64,000 nt of DNA from an uncultured Ruminococcus sp. (lineage in GTDB: Bacteria; Bacillota; Clostridia; Oscillospirales; Ruminococcaceae): positions 1-64,000 of the forward strand of contig CAMBLM010000010.1 in the NCBI GenBank assembly GCA_945868475.1. Reading direction: 5' to 3'. This document shows, one piece after another, positions 61,632 to 64,000 of the stretch. Within the stretch, counting starts at the first letter, position 1. Each line of letters starts with the position of its first letter. Under the pieces are notes generated by a model. The model ran no database searches. It was given only the letters and a program-made list of their open reading frames with translations, and was not told where the DNA came from. The position numbers and the translations under genes were made by a program.

Positions 61632-63158
61632 TCAAGCCTTATGACCGCCAATCTGTGCGTTACGGTCTTTTGATGTTGCACCTTCCGATAAGTTCATACC
61701 TTTCAGAATGGCGTTCTTTCCGAATTTCTTCTTAATATCAAGCATAGCGTGTTGTATATGCTTTTCTTTTTCGAGTTCCTTTTCTTTACGCTCATTCTGT
61801 TCCTGAACAGCAGCATAATCGGTAAAGAAATCAAGCTGAGCATATTCTTCCTTTATGCTTACACTGTTCTCATCGACGAGATGATTGACAACCACATTGA
61901 TTTTTCTGACAAGTAAATCAGGATTGACAATTCGCTCATACAGAGTGGATAACGCTTCAAGTATTAGCTTTGTCGATGACGTCTGTCGTTCAAGATTTAT
62001 CGTTCCGTGAGCGTTCTTTGGAACTTTTCTTCCATAGGAGTCCGTAGATATTTCACCGTGATATTTACGGCTGATTTCGGGATTTTTCAGATTTTCTATG
62101 TCATACATAATCGTTAATACGATTTGGTCTGTAACAAGCTTCTTTTCAACCAAGTCAAGAGCAAGTAAGTCCGCCATTTCCATTGTAACGAGCTTTGCTT
62201 TATCGTAAGGATATGGTTCTTGCAGAACTTGTCCTGAGCTTAAACTGTTTGTTTCGGGACGATATGATTTTATATCCTGCATAGTGCAAGGCTCCCAACC
62301 CCAAGCGTGGTCGATAAGCAATTCTGCATTTACGCCGAACAACTTGTAGAGCAAATCTTCGCCCCATTGAGTAAGCGACATTTCAGCAACATCGCCCATT
62401 GTATGCATTCCGTGAGATTCAAGTTTTGTTGCATAGCCTTTGCCGACTCTCCAAAATGATGTAAGCGGAGTATGTGACCAAAGCTGTTGGCGATAAGACA
62501 TTTCATCAAGCTCTGCAATTCTCACACCGTCTTTGTCAGGCGGCATTTTCTTTGCTACAATATCCATTGCGATTTTACAAAGATAGAGATTTGTTCCGAT
62601 ACCAGCCGTTGCAGTTATGCCCGTCGTATTCAGAACATCTCTGATGATTGTCATAGCTAAATCGTGAGCTGTCATTTTATAAGTTGAGAGGTAATTTGTC
62701 ACGTCCATAAAAACCTCGTCAATGGAATAAACGTGTATATCTTCGGGTGCGATATACTTCAAATACACATCGTATATGCGTGTACTGTATTCCATATAAT
62801 ATGCCATACGAGGTGGAGCAACAATGTAATCTATCGACAAAGACGGATTATTTTTCAGGTCAGCTTCAAAGTAAGAGCTTCCTAAAAATTCTGCTTTATA
62901 GTTTCGTATTGATTTGCGATACTGATATAATCTTTTGGAGTTTGTTTCTTTGATTTTCTGTACGACCTCGAACAATCTCGGTCTGCCGGGTATTCCAAAA
63001 GATTTAAGTGAAGGAGAAACAGCAAGGCAAATGGTTTTCTCCGTTCTGCTCTCATCAGCCACAACAAGATTTGTAGAGAGCGGGTCAAGACCTCTTTCTC
63101 TGCACTCAACGGAGGCGTAGAAAGATTTAAGGTCAATGGCAATATATGTGCGTGACAT
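61632..63158 (-). CDS. Y-family (UmuC/DinB-like) translesion DNA polymerase
   Basis: 508 residues from the ATG at 63158 (GGGGG 7 bases upstream; the GTG two codons earlier is less likely). Palm motifs: YIAIDLKSFYASVE with Asp9, and VYSIDEVFMDV with the second catalytic acids. A helix-hairpin-helix region follows (LTSFWRVGKGYATKLESHGM) and a little-finger domain. Mobile-element form linked to ImmA and YolD; likely induced by DNA damage. Confidence 0.94.
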   Translation of the reverse strand: MSRTYIAIDLKSFYASVECRERGLDPLSTNLVVADESRTEKTICLAVSPSLKSFGIPGRPRLFEVVQKIKETNSKRLYQYRKSIRNYKAEFLGSSYFEADLKNNPSLSIDYIVAPPRMAYYMEYSTRIYDVYLKYIAPEDIHVYSIDEVFMDVTNYLSTYKMTAHDLAMTIIRDVLNTTGITATAGIGTNLYLCKIAMDIVAKKMPPDKDGVRIAELDEMSYRQQLWSHTPLTSFWRVGKGYATKLESHGMHTMGDVAEMSLTQWGEDLLYKLFGVNAELLIDHAWGWEPCTMQDIKSYRPETNSLSSGQVLQEPYPYDKAKLVTMEMADLLALDLVEKKLVTDQIVLTIMYDIENLKNPEISRKYHGEISTDSYGRKVPKNAHGTINLERQTSSTKLILEALSTLYERIVNPDLLVRKINVVVNHLVDENSVSIKEEYAQLDFFTDYAAVQEQNERKEKELEKEKHIQHAMLDIKKKFGKNAILKGMNLSEGATSKDRNAQIGGHKA

Positions 63159-63178
63159 CTTCACGCCCCCTTTCTGTT

Positions 63179-63685
63179 TTATCTTCCGAGAAAATCACTT
63201 CTTGGAGTAAAACATAAATTAAAATCGTATCCCCGTGAATTCATATCACCCAACTTAATGAGCAATATTTCGTGAGGAACGCAAAGCTCTCGTGCAAGCT
63301 GCTCGCTTGTATATTGGTAACAGGAATTCTGTTCAACGTCTTCGTCGCTTATCATAAAATTAGCGGCGAAAATGTTTGCTTCAATTTCCATTTTAGAGGA
63401 CATATCATAGAGAGTATGTTCCTTAAAAGTCGAAACCGCATTGTATCTGTGCATAAAGTGATGTCCAAGTTCGTGAAACAAAACTACTTTTTCCATATAT
63501 TCGTCCAGTTCTTCATTCAAGAAAATGCAAGGTATGTTTTTAGAAACGGTATACATACCTTTCAATGTTCCGAGCTTTCTGCTGACAACATCTACACCAC
63601 ATATTTCAGCAATTTCATACGGATTGTAAGTACGATATCTTCTCTTTATCTTTTCAACGAACTTATAAATATCTGTCGTAAACAT
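63179..63685 (-). CDS. ImmA/IrrE-family metallopeptidase
   Basis: 168 residues. HELGHH at 71-76 is the zinc site, with the third ligand likely in EIEANIFAANFM. ImmA proteins cut a helix-turn-helix repressor of the element after DNA damage. The partial gene upstream (63774-64000) has the tail typical of that repressor, so the pair is probably here. It starts downstream of a promoter with the shared motif. Confidence 0.92.
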   Translation of the reverse strand: MFTTDIYKFVEKIKRRYRTYNPYEIAEICGVDVVSRKLGTLKGMYTVSKNIPCIFLNEELDEYMEKVVLFHELGHHFMHRYNAVSTFKEHTLYDMSSKMEIEANIFAANFMISDEDVEQNSCYQYTSEQLARELCVPHEILLIKLGDMNSRGYDFNLCFTPRSDFLGR

Positions 63686-63733
63686 ATCTCACCAACCTTT
63701 CGTGGGCGTGGGCAAATTGATACTTCTATCTAC

Positions 63734-63772
63734 ATTATATCACAATAGGTGTATCATTTTCGGGACAACGAC
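63734..63772 (-). promoter_or_regulatory. Promoter with shared 18-base motif, copy 2
   Basis: On the minus strand TTGTCCCGAAAATGATAC, 11 bases, TATAAT (63734-63739), 50 bases before the ImmA start. The match with copy 1 at 61172-61210 extends to 22 bases (GTCG added in front). A binding site for the element's repressor is the simplest reading. Confidence 0.75.
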
Positions 63773-63773
63773 C

Positions 63774-64000
63774 TTAGTTATCAGAATTTTTTTCTGTTTC
63801 GTCGGAATTGTCCTTACGATACTTCTTGGGAATGTGCCTTTTGTTCTTTATCTTTGCTCTCCAATACGCTTCTTGAAGTGCTTCCATTACATAAGTCTTA
63901 TCTTCTTCAGTTATATCACCGCCAGCAAAGAGAGCACTTGCCTGTTCTATTACTCTCATTGCGTCAGCCTTACCTCGTGAACCATACTGTTCGGTTGCCT
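63774..64000 (-). CDS. C-terminal part of a probable XRE-type repressor, start outside window
   Basis: The last 74 residues of a gene entering from the right: EQYGSRGKADAMRVIEQASA, EEDKTYVMEALQEAYWRAK, then IPKKYRKD and an acidic end. This tail is typical of helix-turn-helix repressors next to ImmA genes in Clostridial elements, but the DNA-binding part cannot be seen. An in-frame ATG at 63959 would give only 61 residues. Confidence 0.6.
   Translation of the reverse strand, partial: ATEQYGSRGKADAMRVIEQASALFAGGDITEEDKTYVMEALQEAYWRAKIKNKRHIPKKYRKDNSDETEKNSDN

Overview
The window looks like a chromosomal segment of a low-to-mid GC Gram-positive gut or rumen Clostridium relative, most likely a Ruminococcus-type Oscillospiraceae member. 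This rests on gene content and style only: strong GGAGG ribosome sites, lipoprotein signal peptides, LytTR/GHKL quorum-type regulators, double-glycine peptides, a GH3 glycosidase, TAXI/GltS transport, and a conjugative-type mobile element with a large serine recombinase and an SOS-like module. No tRNA, rRNA or CRISPR was seen.

Region 1 (1-12.6 kb) is a peptide-toxin/quorum-sensing island. Reading leftward it holds a LytTR response regulator and a GHKL sensor kinase, then a roughly 600-base leader region with palindromes, a direct repeat that looks like a LytTR operator and three very small ORFs. After that come two double-glycine precursors with nearly identical leaders and unrelated cores. 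Each precursor is followed by an intercistronic hairpin and a membrane S41-type peptidase, and the series ends in a C39 peptidase-ABC exporter that runs off the window. The precursor/S41/exporter-start unit is tandemly duplicated, and the second exporter survives only as a 32-base ghost. To the right lie a vestigial third leader, an unknown 879-residue protein with a long amphipathic helical tail, and a broken second kinase/regulator pair that meets the unknown gene tail-to-tail at an apparent recombination junction.

Region 2 (12.9-30 kb) is housekeeping and accessory: a GH3 beta-glycosidase, a J-domain/HIRAN operon, two LysR regulators, lipoproteins, the trkA-trkH potassium system, a TraX-7TM-PAS-GGDEF fusion, a YczE-like membrane protein, a small monooxygenase, and an SDR-MFS operon.

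Region 3 (30-46 kb) carries a binding-protein/hybrid-kinase pair, a seven-gene redox operon (flavodoxins, CMD-cupin, alpha/beta hydrolase, ATC hydrolase), MarR with a truncated MATE gene, a TAXI-GltS operon, and a second hybrid kinase. Three genes here have single in-frame stops, and one of them also has a frameshift.

Region 4 (46-54.4 kb) has an Rrf2-cupin pair with clear operators, an HTH gene and a zinc-ribbon gene separated by a small element, LOG protein, an MCP, a Nudix-zincin fusion, an HdrB-like protein and an acetyltransferase.

Region 5 (54.5-64 kb, open on the right) is a mobile element. It contains a large serine recombinase, a SHOCT-like peptide, BRO and MazF-like proteins, a candidate ~420-nt structured RNA, a sigma factor, an internally deleted WYL protein, an HD protein with a non-AUG start, HIRAN, YolD, UmuC-like polymerase and ImmA/IrrE. 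Two promoters in it share an 18-base motif.

A palindromic ~100-bp MITE-like family (ends TACTAA...TTAGTA, 3-bp TAA/TTA duplications) is scattered through regions 2-4. Copies have inserted in a terminator loop, at gene ends and in a 5' leader.
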